DNA of 64,000 bases from Owenia fusiformis (Eukaryota > Annelida > Polychaeta > Sabellida > Oweniidae): assembly GCA_903813345.2 (NCBI GenBank), contig CAIIXF020000004.1, positions 12,608,196-12,672,195 on the forward strand, in the 5' to 3' direction. The notes beneath the pieces are model-generated. The model ran no database searches. It was not told where the DNA came from and worked only from the letters and a program-made list of their open reading frames with translations. Positions within the stretch are counted from its first letter, which is position 1, and the number at the start of each line of letters is the position of its first letter. This document shows positions 1-11,611 of the stretch, one piece after another. A program made the translations under genes and the position numbers.

Positions 1-324
1 TCATGATGCATTAGGATGTATTATCTTTCATGATGCATTAGGATGTATTATCTTTCATGATGCATTAGGATGTATTATCTTTCATGATGCATTAGGATGT
101 ATTATCTTTCATGATGCATTAGGATGTATTATCTTTCATGATGCATTAGGATGTATTATCTTTCATGATGCATTAGGATGTATTATCTTTCATGATGCAT
201 TAGGATGTATTATCTTTCATGATGCATTAGGATGTATTATCTTTCATGATGCATTAGGATGTATTATCTTTCATGATGCATTAGGATGTATTATCTTTCA
301 TGATGCATTAGGATGTATTATCTT
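1..324. repeat. 27-bp tandem repeat, 12 copies, cut by the window edge
   Basis: A 27-bp unit beginning tcatgatgcattaggatgta is repeated 12 times with almost no divergence, ending at the transition to 'gcccacac'. The first base of the window is the first base of a unit, so the array probably continues to the left. The homogeneity implies recent expansion or active unequal exchange. No coding function is visible. Confidence 0.95.
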
Positions 325-373
325 GCCCACACACATTGATACAATTCTTCTCTTATTTAATTTATTCCAATTA

Positions 374-607
374 CAATAAAACCTGTCTTAGTGAACACCT
401 CTCTCTGTGTGAACACCTCTCTCTAGTGGACACCCTTCCTCCACACACAATCTACTTACTTGTGTTTAAATTACCCTCTCTGTAGTGAACACCTACCTCT
501 AGTAGACACCCTTCCTCCAAACATACTATACTGACTTCTCTATATATTACCCTCTCTGTAGTGAACACTGAACGTTTTTTCTTGTTCAATATACACAGGT
601 TTTACTG
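374..607. mobile_element. MITE with CAATAAAACCTGT ends, pogo/Tigger-like
   Basis: The ends CAATAAAACCTGT and ACAGGTTTTACTG are inverted repeats flanked by TA on both sides (372-373 and 608-609). The inside is made of short 'gtgaacacctctctctagtgg' repeats. TA target duplication with CAGTAAAACC-type ends fits the pogo/Tigger branch of Tc1/mariner; the family name is inference. Related copies lie at 22940-23086 and 46995-47114. Confidence 0.7.
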
Positions 608-609
608 TA

Positions 610-1196
610 CTGTATTCTATGAATCTTATCCTATCAATCAACCTCTGAGGTATAAAGATAATCTGTTAATAAATATTATATTTATAAAAAATATTTTTCT
701 AGAATGATGGGGGAGGGAGGTTTAATCAAGTATGTTCATAATAATTATTTTTTCTATTCCAATTGCTAAAGAGTAATCTATCAAGATCATACACCTACTA
801 AGTCTTGAGAATATCTATAAATATCATATTTATAAATCATTATTTTTTCTAGAAAGATGAGGGAGTAAGGATTTTAATTTCATATATTTACATTTTTTTC
901 TTTGTGAATGGCGTAGAGTTTCCAATTATGTTTACAATTATCATTTCTTCTATCAAATAATTTAGTACTTTTCTCAAATTGGACGTCAATTCCTTTTAAA
1001 ATAAAATATATAAAAATAGTCATGTGGGTACTTAATGTGTTTGTACTCTGTGTGCAAATCTGAAAGATGAAGAGTGTACACAGTGTAAATTGACTAATAA
1101 TAACATAGAACTCTAATTTGGATACCATTAAAATTTCTTAACATTGTACATATATCAAACTACAGTACATGTATTGTAGCCTACCTTAAATATTGT
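610..1196. other. No recognisable gene
   Basis: AT-rich DNA with two similar segments (about 655-735 and 805-870) sharing 'tataaat...ttttctagaa.gatg.ggga', a diverged local duplication. The short open frames here look like chance. Confidence 0.5.
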
Positions 1197-1366
1197 CCGT
1201 AGCCAGGGGGGGGGAGTTTGCAGGGTTCGATCGAACCCCCCCCCCTCCCCGGCCAAAAATTCTTTCAAAATCATACAGTTTTTCACCATCAAGTGATTTT
1301 AGCCATATTTGAGCCAACATTGTCAAATATGAACCCCCCTGGAAATTTTTCCTGGCTACGGGCCTG
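1197..1366 (+). mobile_element. CAGGCCCGTAGCC-family MITE, left end degraded
   Basis: The right end cctggctacgggcctg matches the intact copies at 3393 and 5332. The left end has lost CAGG. The inside shows the family hallmarks: a poly-G/poly-C tract, 'tctttcaaaatcat.cagtttttcacc' and 'attgtcaaatatgaacccccc'. Non-autonomous, no coding sequence. Confidence 0.8.
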
Positions 1367-2670
1367 ACATACCTCAACAAAACAAAATAGAATTTGACCC
1401 CCTCCCTCACTATAATTAATCAAGTCACTGGACATAAAAAGCTTGTACTTTAATCATAGTATAAACCATTGCTAAAGGATAATTAAGCATTTATCTTCTT
1501 AGCTTTGCCTTATACAGGTATTTTACAGGTATTTTCATGCACAAAGGTGATCTATTTTAATCAAGGATGATATCCTATCTGATGAAACGCTTCCTTAACT
1601 TTTTCTTAGTAATTCATAAATAGATAGATAGATGAGGATGTGTTTACACACCCAGTTATAATATAAATCAGGTGAAAAACAGATTTATGACAAATCTTAA
1701 ATAAAATATCAAGTGCAGGTGAAGAAGTCTAGCTACAAGCCCTTGTGAATCCCCCCCCCCTGGCTCCCTACTATATACCCCCCCCAGTGATGTGTTGGAG
1801 AAGTAGAAGAGGGTGAAGGGAGGAGGTGGTCCCCAGTCTTGAAGCAATAGCTGCAGATCAAATGGCTTAATAGATTAATTATAAGTAAATTAATTAGCTG
1901 TAGATTAAATAGCCGTTGATCAAATAGCTGTGGATCAAGTATCATGGCTGTTGATCAAATGATTGTATATCTAATAGCTGAAGATCTGATATACAATCGT
2001 GACCGGTATTTGTTCATGTACAGACTTAAAAAAGAAATAGAAAGTGGAAATCCTTTGACACCCAGATAACCTCACATTTCAACTTTTCACATGAATATAG
2101 AAAACAATTTGGAAGAGTAAAAAGTGGCATTCAGCCGATCATCACATCATTTTTCTGTATTAGAAAGGAATTGATAACAGCCTGTAAACTCTCAAAATGA
2201 AAGAGTCTGAGAAGGAGGAGGCCGACTTCAAATTGACTCTTTATTTACAGACTAAAAAGCTTTCGTGTCAGAAAGTTGCCAACACAATCCAAAATATGGC
2301 TCCCCATGTCAATTCAATATACAAAACACAGACAGTTTGGGAGCGAAGGAAAAGTGGTGGGGTGGGGGGATGCAATTCAAATTGACTTCTTATTTACTGA
2401 CTAAGAAGTGGAATGCAGTCTTGTGATAACCCCATGCCTTCACTTGTCAGTTAAATATACAAAAACATATTCTTTGAGATTATTAGATATTTGTGGTTTT
2501 TTGGTATTCCTTCAATGCGAGAAGTACCCTGATTCCCATTAACTGGTTATATACAAGTACAGCGAAACCTATAAAGTGAAACACCTCTAGAAATAGAATG
2601 CTTATGTTACTGGAACACTTTTCTGAGTCCATTCGAGTATGGTACAACATAGTAAGTATATGGGACTGTT
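1367..2670. other. No gene; low-complexity and short local repeats
   Basis: Contains a poly-C patch near 1750-1790 and a degenerate tandem block around 1850-1990 built on 'agctgttgatcaaat' variants. Nothing else is supported. Confidence 0.5.
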
Positions 2671-2673
2671 TTA

Positions 2674-3084
2674 GGGGAGGCATCAAAAGTTCGATGTCGG
2701 ATAGAAAACTAAATAAATCTAGTTATGGGGGGAGGGGTTCAAACCCATTTCAGTTTGCTATCCGACAAATTTCAACATTTCAAATTTTTGGCAATTTCAA
2801 CTCAGAATGCCTTGGAATGGTTTAAAAATAAAAATTTTACCTGATGCTTTCTTAGTCAAGATCATTCCAATGGATTGTATTCTATCAATAGTTGTTAAAA
2901 GCTGCAAATTACGATAGGAATTAACAAAAACTAGATCGTGTTTAGCAATAATTTTTCAAATTCTCAAACCGGAAGTAAGCGATCAACTTTCACGGTATTT
3001 AGTTTTTGGGGGGAGGGGGGGGGTCTGAGTCAAAACTAGATTTATTTAGTTTCCGATCCGACATCGAACTTTTGATGCCTCCCC
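2674..3084. mobile_element. MITE with ~50-bp terminal inverted repeats, PIF/Harbinger-like
   Basis: The left end ggggaggcatcaaaagttcg and the right end are inverted copies over about 50 bp with only a few mismatches. The element is flanked by TTA at 2671-2673 and 3085-3087. A 3-bp TWA duplication with G-rich ends fits PIF/Harbinger; the superfamily is inference. The 411-bp body has a poly-G tract and no coding frame. Confidence 0.75.
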
Positions 3085-3392
3085 TTAGTCTATAGTACCA
3101 TATTTACGGTACCATATAGTACTGTTGCCAAAACAGTACTGTTGACTTCTACCAAAACACAGGTTCCTTTATCACTGACAATCATGAGAGCTATATATAT
3201 CCCACATTTCTTGCACAAGCCTTGTTTGGAACAGGTACTCTGTAGTTGACCTATTTCTTAACATGTGACTTGACCACATCCTGGTGTACCATAGCAGTTT
3301 CTCCATTTCACTTTTATTTAGGATAAATGCACCCTTTTCAATGTTTTATTTACTAGTTAAAAGAGAGCTTCATGGCTTTACCTAAAATTGAG

Positions 3393-3604
3393 CAGGCCCA
3401 TAGCCAGGGGGAGGGGGGAGGGGGGTTTGCATGGTTCCGGTGAACCCCTCCTAGCCAAAATTCTTTCAAAATCATGCAGTTTTTCACCATTTTGAGCACT
3501 TCTCAAGCGATTTTTGTCATATTTGGGCCAAACTGTCAACTGTGAACCCCCACTTGAAATTTTTGAAAACTGAACCCCCTTGGCAAATCCTGGCTACGGG
3601 CCTG
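3393..3604 (+). mobile_element. CAGGCCCGTAGCC-family MITE, intact, 5-bp TSD
   Basis: Starts CAGGCCCATAGCCAGG and ends CCTGGCTACGGGCCTG, with the 5-bp direct repeat ttgag on each side (3388-3392, 3605-3609). CAG...CTG ends plus a 5-bp duplication resemble the hAT5 group; this assignment is inference. The 212-bp body is non-coding. Confidence 0.85.
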
Positions 3605-3771
3605 TTGAGGCCATGTTAATGAGAAACATCCTTTTCAATTTGATTAATAAATCTTTAAAAGTGAGCTTCATCTGTAATAGATATACAGTACCGTAGTTAT
3701 AATTACTATACAAGCCTCTTGAATCTTAAGTATAAGAATGGCTTCACCCAAATAAAGACCATGTTAATTAA

Positions 3772-4465
3772 CCTTTAGCGTGCTGCCGGCGGACTCGTCC
3801 GCCGAGACTAAAATGTCTCTCACAACTGCCGGCGGACCCGTACGCCCGATTTCAAACTTTTAAAAACTTTACTTTTTCGCGCCATTCGTATTGTCCAATT
3901 AGATTGCCCGATTTATTCAGTGCCTAACATGACTTCCTGTTGACCTAGAAATGGCGATATTTCGAAAAATAATTCTCAATTCAACAATTTAAACAGTGTT
4001 TTAGTCGTTTTAAGTGAACAAATCGTACAAAATGGCGGACAAATACGATCACAACGAAAATGCTGAGGAAATAGATTACGATTTCGAGCTCTTTAGGCTC
4101 TTGGAAGCCGATAACGGTCATCGAAAATAGAAACTAGAATATTTTCTGAATTGAAAAATTGAACATTCGATCGCTGCAAATTCAGATTTGGATTCTGACC
4201 AGACGAAGAGGCGGAGCGGCGGATTCCGGAGGAGTATTCATGGTATATTTATGCCCAGTCGTGTTAATGTACGATAAAATTCATGAGAACATTTTTTTCA
4301 TGAGCCAGGCCACTGTATCTTCCCTTTGTGAAAATTTTATCCAGATTCATTCAGTAGTTATTGAGATATTAATTATTTAGTCCAGGCATATCATTTTTTG
4401 CACTCTTTGAAAAATAAGCCAGTTGCGTGGGATATATTTGCTGAAATAAGGCAGCATGGTAAAGG
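3772..4465. mobile_element. piggyBac-like non-autonomous element, TTAA TSD
   Basis: CCTTTAGCGTGCTGCC at the left and its imperfect inverse ggcagcatggtaaagg at the right form ~16-bp inverted repeats with two mismatches, directly bounded by TTAA (3768-3771 and 4466-4469). TTAA plus CCYTT ends are diagnostic of the piggyBac superfamily. Near the left end the motif CTGCCGGCGGAC is present twice, about 50 bp apart, a plausible transposase-binding subterminal repeat. The 694-bp body holds only remnants of coding sequence. Confidence 0.88.
4032..4130 (+). pseudogene. Short acidic ORF inside the piggyBac-like element
   Basis: A 32-residue frame starting MADKYDHNENAEEIDYD and rich in Asp/Glu sits in the element where an autonomous copy would begin its transposase. 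It stops after 32 codons, and a further arginine-rich stretch (DSDQTKRRSGGFRR) follows in another frame near 4188-4230. I infer a decayed transposase N-terminus in an internally deleted copy; there is no catalytic domain. It could also be chance. Confidence 0.4.
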
Positions 4466-4469
4466 TTAA

Positions 4470-5331
4470 AAAGGTATCTATGGTTTGATTTTGAATCTTA
4501 AAAGAGGGCTTCATTGATACGAGCAGCCTCTTAAACTTCAGGGTATAAGAGGTGATGGGAAGAGTATCAGAATGACTTGACCCCAAATTCAGGTCATGTC
4601 TTATCTGGTGGTCTACAGGCTTATCTCAGGATATCCCATCTTCCCTTCAACCCTTACAATACAACACACCCATTAAAAAAACTACCCTTACAAAAAAAAC
4701 AAGTTAATACAGTACAGTAAAAATCAAACTCTCATTTTGATATAATCTTCTGGCCCAAATATAACAAGATAAATATCAAATCAAAAAATCAAAACTTTAA
4801 TTGTGGGAATGAATAAAAAAACCACAGAAAAGTCACATGTAGTATAAGGCAGGAAATGAACAGAGAGGGCTGTTATCCTTTTAACACACATATACACATG
4901 TTGGAGATACCACAAAACTTTTGATCCTTCAACCTAAACCAATTAATTATACCCCTGCATAAAGTGTCCGAGTGGTCATGCTTTTAGAGTGGAAAATCAG
5001 AGGGAAAGAGAGGAATTCTGACGGAATAGTAGAAAAATTCATGACGGCTGAATTTTCGATTTAGTAATTAATGATGAAACACCTGAAATATACAAATTTT
5101 ATGGAGAACAATGCAGATATAAATGTGGGCAAACAGAACAGTGTGGAAGGCCAGTAATTGAAAAGGAGAAAAAGATATATCAAAAAGTTAGAAAAAGCAC
5201 AAACTACTATTTGGTTTCACTCAAAGAACAACAGCCTTTAAAAGGCATGTGTATTTTCATTAAAAATCAAACTCCTAAGTGAGTAGACCCCTTATCTACT
5301 GATCCAATACAGCACAGTTAGATAAGGGGGT
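4470..5331. other. No recognisable gene
   Basis: AT-rich spacer. A fragment near 4490-4520 ('atcttaaaagagggcttcat') resembles the inverted end of the TACCCT family described at 11612. Nothing else supported. Confidence 0.5.
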
Positions 5332-5545
5332 CAGGCCCGTACCCAGGGGGGAGGGGGGGGGGGGGTTCGCAGGGTTTGGGCAACCCCCCCTGGCCAAAAA
5401 TTATTTCAAAATCATGCAGTTTGTCGCCATTTTGAGCACTTCTCAAGTGATTTTAGCCATATTTGGGCAAAAATTGTCAAATGTGAACCCCCCTGGAAAT
5501 CTTTGAAAACCTAACCCCCCTTGGAAAATCCTGGCTACGGGCCTG
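5332..5545 (+). mobile_element. CAGGCCCGTAGCC-family MITE, intact, 5-bp TSD
   Basis: Bounded by CAGGCCCGTACCCAGG and CCTGGCTACGGGCCTG with the direct repeat ggggt on both sides (5327-5331, 5546-5550). The left interior carries a run of more than ten G. Same family as 3393-3604; 214 bp, non-coding. Confidence 0.85.
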
Positions 5546-6066
5546 GGGGTCCAGTGTCTTGAAGCAAGACTACTTTGAATTATTTTAGAACTCTGATATA
5601 AGGCTTTTGTTGAATACCCTTTCCCATAGGTAAGCCTAGTCTAATTACCATACTCTGACATTCCCAATGTTTTGAATACCTAAGAGTAATCGTAATATGC
5701 ATGGAATACATGGAATTCATGTTATTTTAGTTCCTCCAATAATGTTACATTCATGTTTGCTATCCTATACATTGGTTACACAGTTTTTATCTCAAAAACA
5801 AGATAAGTGAAATACTGGAATGCTTCTAAAGAACATCGGTTTCTAAATACTTCAGCCTCATTGACTTTCTTTGGAACGATACTAAGATATCAAAAATCTG
5901 TGGAATTTGTTTCATTTTTGTTGTCATTCTCAAAAAGAAGCTAATTTTAGAAAAGTCAGCCGTAATTTTTCAGAAAAGGTTTCCACATTTTCAAAAATGA
6001 GCCAAAATTTTCAAAATAGAAAGAATCAATTTACAATCAAAATCTAACCAGTCGCAAAAAGCTTAC
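5546..6066. other. Intron side of the 6067 donor; no other feature
   Basis: This DNA follows the GTAAG donor at 6061-6066 on the minus strand and so would be intron. It is AT-rich and no exon-like frame was seen. Confidence 0.4.
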
Positions 6067-6841
6067 CTTCATTTTCCATCCATGACGTCTCATACAATGC
6101 CCCCTGCTGGTCACTTACAACATTAACTAAACCATTACATACTTCCGGACTGTTTATATACTGCATTTTAACGGGGCTCTCTAATGTCTGTCCGCCACAA
6201 GAGGGCACTGTTGGTTGAGTTGATGGGACTATCCGCTGAGGGGAAACACCCGGGGCAGTTGTACCATTTATGGGACCGCCATTTTGAATATACTGCATTT
6301 TCGGATTAATACTTTCTTGTTGCACTGTTTGGGTATTTGAAGGCTGAGGTTGGGTCGGAGTATATCCATTGATATTTGGTGAATATCCATTGATATTTGG
6401 AGAATATCCATTGATTGACTGCATAGTACTTTGATTGTTATTCCCCGCCTGTTGAGTCTGGGGTGGTGGTACAATTGTATTACTATGGTTACCACTTGGT
6501 GGTAGTACCACTGCGGCACCATTATTAGCACCATTACACATCCCTCCATTTGGCGTTGCTATAGTTGCATATCCATTTTGAACGTAATATCCATTTTGGG
6601 GAGAGTATCCATTCATGACTGAATATCCATTCGCGTATGATATATTATTAGGGATATACCCAGAGCAATCCAATGGGGTCTGAGCAGGGATAACGCCACC
6701 CCCAACCCCACCCCGGGGATTCTCTATATATATACTGCACATCACCCTTGGCAGAGGTGTTATAGCATCACTTATATGTTTATTCGTTGATTTCAGTGAT
6801 GGGGTATAAGGTACGTAATAGTCTGGTGTCAGGAGATCCAT
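6067..6841 (-). CDS. First coding exon of an Asn/Gly/Tyr/Gln-rich protein (possible alternative first exon of the FNDC3-like gene)
   Basis: Runs from an ATG in good context (agaATGG) at 6841 to a 5' splice site GAAG|GTAAGC at 6067/6066: 258 complete codons plus one base (phase 1). An in-frame stop lies about 70 bases upstream. From about residue 60 the protein is low-complexity with repeated NGY units: YANGYSVMNGYSPQNGYYVQ near residues 70-90, and three INGY(S/T)P units near 140-165. Gln, Asn and Pro are abundant throughout. No signal peptide, membrane segment or folded domain is visible; it looks intrinsically disordered or prion-like. The open frame of 265 codons in AT-rich DNA, the biased composition and the donor support real coding. 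The FNDC3-like exon at 48530 is on the same strand, 42 kb upstream, and ends in the same phase. Both could therefore splice to one downstream acceptor left of the window, but equal phase has a one-in-three chance of being accidental. It may be a separate gene. Confidence 0.65.
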
Positions 6842-7600
6842 TCTCCCTCCATTTGTGTTAAATCTGCTATAGTTATACTGAATCTGAATTTTATAGTCTA
6901 TCAGGCTCTAACTGGTATACTACAATTAGATATATAACAAGCTAAGATTCTCCGATACTGTACTTGTACGAAAACAACTAGACTGTTCTAAGTATCAAGT
7001 CTATACCAATAACAAAATGCAGTCAAACCAAGTAAGTCCAATCCTCAAAATGACATATTCCAATTGGTTGGCTCATTTAAATAAAAAATTTCTCTTCAGT
7101 GAGTAACCTATATCTGAGGTCATAATCTTAAAAAGAATTAATGAACTTATCGGAATATTTCCAAGTTTTGCAATAGTTTCACGTAGTGCAACAGTTACAA
7201 ATAGTTTCATTTCCACCTTCCTTTTTAGTGATGAAAGGTTAGAAACTATGAGTTCATATTTTCATACGAGATCCGTGATTTCATTTTCGAGTTGTTATGT
7301 TATATGATGATGATATCTTTAACATGTTATCCTTTATGACGTCCTGTGCATTTATCTGATTGGTTCATTTTAATGTATCAAACGGTCCTCACATGTTGCT
7401 TTGTTTTCGACGATACAGAAACTTTTCCCTGGATGAATCTATGATCGTTCAAGTATTTCTTAATTGTTCTGTTTACGGGAAGTTGTAGATTTGGAACCCA
7501 GTTCTAGTTCTACTTGTTTAGTAATCCTTAAAGTTTCCGTTTACAGATATTTACCGATAATATTCAATCCTATCTTTGAGTCTAAACTGCTATGTTTCAT
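6842..7600 (-). promoter_or_regulatory. Possible promoter region upstream of the 6841 start
   Basis: Lies immediately 5' of the ATG on the minus strand. It contains TATAAAA about 55 bases upstream of the ATG, and on the other side a TGACGTC half-CRE and an ATTGG (CCAAT) near 7335-7365. CG dinucleotides are somewhat more frequent than in neighbouring DNA. These are weak single motifs; the transcription start is not determined. Confidence 0.3.
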
Positions 7601-9003
7601 CCATCCGTTTTCTGTCTTAAGATTACAAACCTAAAAGTTTTAAACATACAAAGATGGACCAAGTGTTGGTTAGCTGTCAAAAACCTTTGAATTATGTACA
7701 AATCTGCCTTGTTTATCTCCCTGGGAAAAACTAGCCTAATGGTGTATATCAGTTAGGTCAGTCTGCCCTTTAAGTGGTTAGGGGCAATATGAAGCCAAAA
7801 ATGGACTAGATCAATGAACTATATGAACCTTTATAAAAAATTCAAAGATGTACTTTAGAGTGATCTAAAATAAATCCGCAAGATCTTAGCATGACCCTTG
7901 CAGAGAGCACTCAAAATATGTTAGTTGGCTAAATTTGATTGTTTGTTTGTTTGTTTATTTGTTTGTTTGTTTGTTTGTTTATATAAATTCCATTGAGGAC
8001 CTAGTCTACAAATACCCTTTGTCTTCAAGATGAGATTTAATATAATAGTGAATTATCTGAATAAGGCTAATCCGTACAGAGGAGCAGAGGCTAGGAATTA
8101 CTACAAAAAATATTGAGAAGGGTAATCCAAAAGAGCACTCAAACGAACACGCCTTTTTTGGGGTAAGGATTGAATTCAAAAACTGAAGAAATGTTAAAGA
8201 AAATGATGATGAGGATTTGGAAGTCAGTAGGAGATGAGAAAAGAATATGGGAGGGATTGAAAGTGATGGAGAGGAGCCATACTTCAGAAAGGAGATAGGG
8301 GAAACTGAAAATGGCAAGGGTGGTATTGAGTTAAGAGGCTTCTCCTTTGGTATACAATGGGGTATAGTTGATATGGATACTTAACTGTGGCATCACCTAA
8401 ACCAAGCAAGCAACCAATCAACCAACAAACAATCAAGCAAGCAATCAACTAAGCAAGCAATCAAGCAACCAACCAAACAACCAACCAACTTACAAACCAA
8501 TCAACTAACTAACCAAACAACCAACAGAAAGTATGTTTCACAATGCGATAGACCACCATACTGTAATAACAACGACATAAAGGACAGTGACACGCACTGT
8601 AGAGTAACCATGACACCAAGAACAATGATACCAAAAACAATGACACCGTATGTTCCTTCAAGACATGATGGCAGTATCACATTACAAAATAACACTATAT
8701 CATAACAATAACGAACAGAACTATAACACCATATTGTAACAATTACACCTTTAATCAATGTAATGCAACATCCGGAGAAAGCCTGAAAGAGTTGAGAAAG
8801 AGTTCAGCTTAACGTTACTATGGCAACATATTCCATGTTGCAGTAGAACAAGAGCCATCATTTACAGTTTAATCTACAGACATATTAATCTTAGGTTTTC
8901 TCCTTATCCCATGGAACACAAGCCTTGAGCTCAGGTTTTATAGCCATTATTAGCGCAATATTGTCTCCGATTAGCTATTCTAGTCCTTCATTTAGACATT
9001 GTT
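7600..9003. other. No gene; tetranucleotide repeats
   Basis: Contains a (GTTT)n tract at about 7940-7983 and a long 'aaccaatcaagcaa'-type low-complexity block at about 8396-8525. The two open frames in this stretch (minus strand, about 100 and 85 codons) show no family resemblance and look like chance. Confidence 0.5.
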
Positions 9004-9125
9004 CAGGCCCGTAGCCAGGATTTGCCAAGGGGGGGGGGTTCAGTTTTCAAAACTTTCAAGGGGGGTTCACATTTGACAATTTTGGCCCAAATATGGCTAA
9101 AATCACTTGAGAAGTGCTCAAAATT
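9004..9125 (-). mobile_element. CAGGCCCGTAGCC-family MITE, truncated
   Basis: One end, CAGGCCCGTAGCCAGG, is intact and followed by the family's 'atttgccaagggggg...ttcagttttcaaaa'. The other end is missing and the similarity stops near 9125 within 'gtgctcaaaatt'. Confidence 0.75.
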
Positions 9126-9283
9126 AACACTGAAAGAGGGGGATTTGGGACTTCTTCTTTGGTAAGTAGATGGGTGAATATGTACAATATGTGATATGGT
9201 TGATCATTTCAGCTATTCTAGTTCTTCATTTAGACATTGTTCTCTCTCCCTCTCTCTTACTTTTTTAACATGAGTAAGCCATT

Positions 9284-9411
9284 AGTCACATTTGCACCAA
9301 ATCATCAGCTGGCGCCTGGCCGATTGAGTATTTTGTTCAAAACTGAATATAATTTTGAACAAAATACTCTATTGGTCAGGAGCCGGTCAATGAATCGGAG
9401 CAAATATGACT
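9284..9411. repeat. Palindromic element, copy 1
   Basis: The arms agtcacatttgc and gcaaatatgact face each other. The centre is a near-perfect hairpin, gagtattttgttcaaaa / ttttgaacaaaatactc, around a ten-base loop. A second copy at about 21966-22093 shows this is a mobile or dispersed foldback element. No target duplication could be read. Confidence 0.65.
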
Positions 9412-9419
9412 CAGGCATA

Positions 9420-11602
9420 AGAGAGAAGAGGGTACTGGGTCTAACTTAGCTTGAAATTTGGATGTTATCTCAACTGTAGTCTCTATATCATTTCAAACCC
9501 CTCCCCAGTACTTCCGCGACCGATATAGATTACTACTCTATTTTCCCAGCTCCTGAGCAAGGTGCATGGCACTGATCCAAGACTAGTAGAGGGTATACAT
9601 GTCATGGAAGATGACATGTGTACCCCATCTATATCAATAAGAAAACCTATCTGATGAACACCTCTCAAACGAAACCTCTCTTATGAAAACCTCGTTGATT
9701 AAAAACCCCTCTAATGAACTATTTTGTGATACCTCTCTTTGATAAAAACCTCTCTATGGAATCCTGTCCACTTAAATTAAAAGATAAAACAAAGAAGACC
9801 CTAACAGCCATAAATCCAGGGATACCAGCCAATGAAGTATTAAAAGTCTAGACTCTTTAAAGTGCAGCCCTTCATTTCATTGCTGTATAACATAAGAACA
9901 TTGGATCATTAAATATCTAGAGATCATTATATTATACAGCAAGCTGTAGTCTAGCATCAAGCCCTTGCACATAAGGTCTGTGTGAGAAGGTGTTCAGTCA
10001 AGAAGGGGGGGGGGGGGGGTGGGTAGCTAGAGGTTTTGTAGCGAGACTATGCAAGCTGCATTATATATATATATCTTTTATTGACTCTCTGATGTCATTA
10101 CAATGACATATTAGTCACTAAAACTAAAAACTACAATCTACAAAACTATAAATGCGGAATAGCCAAGGACTGAATTAGTAAACAAGCACAAAATCATGAT
10201 CATAATTTTAACAATTCAAAAAATTCCTGAATACCCTTTGCAAAAAGTATGACTTTTTACCTCTAAAGGGCGTCATTTTCCTCCTAAGTAACAAATCATT
10301 CTTTCCAATCACAACCCATATCATACATTATCTACCTATTTAAAGCTGACATTAGTTTTACTCTCACAAGGCCATAAAGGTCTACAAAACTGTAATTATA
10401 ATCCAAATCTTAAGAGGGTAGAATTCTAATGATAACTCTCAGGGTCTAGACATGACTGAATTTATATTTCTTGTAATGGTGAGATGTTTTTATGTAAAAC
10501 CACGACTTATAATGGGAGCAAATGTTAACACATGTCTTATTGTATTGTATAATCTTACATGTGTTTATTGTATAATATTGTAAATAATTAGGTATAATTC
10601 TATACATTAATATCATTCTTGGCATAAAATCAGAAAGGAATCCAGATTAACTGTGAACTTATTGTACTTTATCCCATATTTAGTAAGCAAAGAAGATAGC
10701 AGAGAGGTATAAAAGTAATATCCCATCGGCAGGAAAGATAAATTTTATCTCATGATACTATTAATTCCTAGTGACTAACACCCATATTCGCTCCCTCCCA
10801 GTAAATGAACTTTATATTTCCACTCATAGCTGATTTGTAAAGTTGATTGCACTCTACATAAGCATCTGAACATTCTTCTCGGTTTCTATACAGCTCTTAA
10901 CTCTTGTTTTCAAGAATCAATGTCAAACTTTCCCTAAAAATAGACTTTATTATGCTATCAAGTGTTATCTAGATAATATTGTCAATTTCAAATCAAGTTG
11001 TTTTTTCAAGAATACTATAAAGCAGATAAACGCAACAGACTTTCGCCCCCCTCCCTAAATTGTAATTCCTTACATTTGTGGATGTACCTTGATACGCTAA
11101 CCTGGCTCCCAATGTCATCTAACACATCCGTACCAGTACATGTCACCAACTGGCATTCTTAAGGTAAATATAAACAGAACAATTGCTTTGAAATAAATGA
11201 TTTTTTCATAATATGGTGATAGAAAAATGTTGAATGGAGATAAATGATGACGATGTTTACTGAGTTAATGATGATGGTGACACCAGGTTTGTGTAATGTC
11301 ACAAGTACCCTAACCCAGAGCCTAACAGTAAAATCTGAGCCTCTGAGAAGAAGACATATATTTACTGAGTTAATGATGATGGTGACAACAAGTTTGAGAA
11401 ATGTCACAAGTACCCTAGGCTAGGAGTAAAATTTGAGCCTCTGAGAAGAAGAGATATGTATACATTTTTGAAGATGATCAGAACTTTATACATTTTACTG
11501 GATTTCAAATATTAATAAAGACCTCTTTTAGTAATTGCTAAGTTGAACTCTAAACACAAAGGGAAGGGTCAACCAACAATGGAGACTTTATGGTATAATA
11601 AG
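9420..11602. other. No recognisable gene
   Basis: Unique-looking AT-rich DNA with a poly-G tract near 10004-10018, a (TA)n run near 10062 and a diverged ~115-bp local duplication near 11250-11440 ('tttactgagttaatgatgatggtgac'). Short open frames are not convincing. Confidence 0.5.
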
Positions 11603-11611
11603 CAAAACGAG

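Noticed and set aside
1-324. CRISPR array
   Set aside because: Units are directly tandem with no spacers, in eukaryotic DNA.
6268-6549. 93-codon minus-strand frame inside the NGY exon
   Set aside because: Shadow frame of the 6067-6841 coding exon.
8006-8317. 103-codon minus-strand Ser/Phe-rich frame
   Set aside because: Arises from a purine-rich tract (gagaagg/aggagatg) read on the other strand; no family resemblance.
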